From NCBI GenBank assembly GCA_021464245.1, contig JADCRB010000036.1, forward strand, positions 4,700,431-4,764,430: DNA of 64,000 nt, written 5' to 3'. The notes under the pieces were generated by a model. It saw only the letters and a program-made list of their open reading frames with translations. It was not told where the DNA came from and searched no databases. The DNA comes from Carallia brachiata. Its lineage: Eukaryota; Streptophyta; Magnoliopsida; Malpighiales; Rhizophoraceae. The position numbers and the translations under genes are program-made. Within the stretch, counting starts at the first letter, position 1. Every line of letters starts with the position of its first letter. Positions 62,421 through 64,000 of the stretch are shown here, piece after piece.

Positions 62421-63830
62421 TTACGTGGGGTTGATCTCCGTAGATCCTCCGATTAGTGTTCCTTTTTTGACTCCGTCAAGGGCTGCACGAGCTTGATCTT
62501 GACAGAAATAATTTCCACCGCTTTTTCTTGAACTGTATAGACTGAAACTGTATATGATTTGGATATTTTTGACTACGTTTACGAACCGCAGAGAGCTGAT
62601 CTGAGCCGATCTGACTTAATTTCACCGAGGGTCGAATAGACTTGTTCTCGGATGAGTTGCTTGGATTTTGCTGAGGGCCGTATGAGACTTAATCCCAGCC
62701 GGATTTGTAGTAATTTGATATTTTTAGATCTATATTCTCAGAAATTCAGATCTAGAGCGATTCAAGAATATAAATTTAAAAATAATTTTAGAAATGGAAA
62801 CAGCAAATTTTTTGGGCCTTACCCCTGAAATATCTCAAAAGGAGTTAGGAGAGTATACTGCAGAGTAAAAGCACGTAAGAAAAGGAGAAATTTTCTTAAT
62901 AGATTTTCAAAATTTTTTTTTTCTCTCAAATTCTCTGAATTTTTCTGTTTACAGATTTGCTGAATGATCCTTTGAACTGAGGCTGGAGGGCCTTTTTATA
63001 GGCCCTCCAGAGAGGACCTTACGCCACCAATCTTGAAATTCAAGATTGGTGGCTGCCAATCTTCTTCTTTTTTTTTTTTTAATTTGAAAAGGATGTTTAC
63101 AAATGCCCCCACTTCAAGGGTCGGTAAGAAAAAATTTTACAGAGATGATTCGAACCGAGTCTTGAAGTCCAGTTTGAAATTTGGAAACGTCTTGACGAAC
63201 ATTGAATCTTGGAGTCTTCTATCTTTGACTATGCCTGCTGTTGTTGGATCGCAATAGGAATCCGATACGATCTTGAGAAAGTTAGCACCCCAGCCAATAT
63301 AGAAATTGAAGCCTTGGCTCCAGGTGCATTCGAGCTTCCATAGCCCGCAAAGGATTTTTTATATCTCTTAAAGTTCCAGAGCTCTGGTGAGGATGATCCG
63401 GTAGGCAAAGAACTTCAACCTCCCCAAGAGAAAGGCTCAGGACCTTGGAACTTCAAGACCGGCTCACAGAGAGACTGACTGTAGTGATGATTTCCAAGTC
63501 TGCTTCGACGTAAGGAGAGTAGTTGGAACTTCCCTGTACGTCGCTGCATCCAAAGAAAGATTAGGATAATTGCAGCTTCTCATCCCTCTGTGGTAGATGT
63601 GAACTAAGGAGAGTAGTTGGAACTCCATGACACCGATGGCGTTGGAGACTGAGTTTCGAGGGCTTTTAGGGATCCCTCGAAGAAGACTACTCCTTCTTTT
63701 CTTAGCTCGTGCGCCTCCAACTTCTTGATCGAAGAACTTCCTGAGACAAGTGCAGAGACTAGCCATTTTCTTTTAGAGAAGAGCTGAGGGGTGAATATTA
63801 CAACTCGGGCATGCAGGATATATATACAAA
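62421..63830 (-). other. Unidentified block: possible LTR-retroelement piece or lineage-specific gene
   Basis: On the minus strand a TATA-like TATATATAT (near 63820) precedes an ATG at 63766. A 100-aa frame follows (63766-63464, starting MASLCTCLRKFFDQ, basic, no known domain). Further along, at 62421-62460, the sequence (GGAGATCAACCCCACGTAAAT read on the minus strand) resembles the U5 end of Copia-type LTRs. The block repeats GTTCCAACTACTCTCCTTA (near 63507-63525 and 63604-63622) and holds two strong hairpins. No polyprotein, primer-binding site or paired LTR is visible. Confidence 0.3.
62983..63053. repeat. Two adjacent perfect hairpins
   Basis: Hairpin 1: CTGGAGGGCC (62983-62992) with GGCCCTCCAG (63001-63010), loop of 8 nt. 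Hairpin 2: GCCACCAATCTTGAA (63023-63037) with its complement (63039-63053), loop of 1 nt. Both are exact. Confidence 0.85.
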
Positions 63831-63949
63831 TAATAAAGAGTTTTTTTTTTTTTTTTTTTAAAAGTCAAAAAAATCAGAATCGGGTAGGGCCATCCACGTC
63901 CCTTTCCTGCATAAGAGACAAAAGAGGCAGCGGCTGACGCGTGTCACGA

Positions 63950-64000
63950 AAGTCGTTACCGTGTGTGGCAGAAGTCGTTGCCGTGTGCTGCGGAAGTCGT
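63950..64000 (+). repeat. 22-bp tandem repeat running off the window edge
   Basis: AAGTCGTT starts at 63950 and 63972, and AAGTCGT at 63994, so the period is 22 bp. The unit continues as RCCGTGTGYKGCRG. At least 2.3 copies are visible; the array continues beyond the window. Confidence 0.75.

Noticed and set aside
1..64000. CRISPR arrays, bacterial operons or a novel multi-gene defence system
   Set aside because: The DNA is plant nuclear; genes have introns and independent functions, and no regularly spaced direct repeats of CRISPR type were seen.

Overview
The window is nuclear DNA of a dicot plant. It has AT-rich intergenic space, short GT-AG introns, TATA boxes and many small non-autonomous transposons (MITEs). 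The gene products are plant-specific or eukaryotic. A woody rosid such as Citrus is plausible but is only an inference; no species-diagnostic sequence was identified. I rebuilt gene models by hand from splice sites and reading frames, so exon coordinates are model-based and UTR ends are unknown.

Layout. A PHT1 phosphate transporter (+) has its 5'UTR intron at the left edge. It is followed by an ADF6-like actin-depolymerising factor (-). About 13 kb of gene-free AT-rich DNA follows, holding a 989-bp long-inverted-repeat element with a perfect 9-bp target duplication. Next come a subgroup-2 R2R3-MYB gene (+, MYB13/14/15 type) with a SINE-like insertion in intron 2, and a ten-exon SLU7 splicing-factor gene (+). 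SLU7 has a hAT-type MITE in its proximal promoter and a run of 77 G in intron 8. Four minus-strand loci follow: a DUF761 protein, an 11S globulin (legumin) pseudogene, a patellin-like SEC14-GOLD gene with a 1-nt frameshift and a MITE in intron 3, and a TOM1-like VHS-GAT protein. The right part has three plus-strand genes: a signal-peptidase-like S26 protein that has lost both catalytic residues, RHON1, and a PUB3-type U-box/ARM E3 ligase. The last 4 kb has no confident gene but carries two strong hairpins, an LTR- or gene-like block and the start of a 22-bp tandem repeat.

The genes serve unrelated cell functions (phosphate uptake, actin dynamics, transcription, splicing, seed storage, membrane traffic, plastid RNA, ubiquitylation), as is usual in plants. 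From memory, MYB13, RHON1, the S26-like gene and the VHS-GAT gene (At1g06180 to At1g06210) are neighbours in Arabidopsis, so part of this order looks like retained ancestral microsynteny.

I found no sign of a novel multi-gene system. The most notable items are the inactivated but promoter-bearing 11S globulin locus, the probable pseudoprotease, the poly-G tract beside a duplicated in-frame splice donor in SLU7, the patellin frameshift, and a set of MITEs with clear target duplications in promoters and introns.
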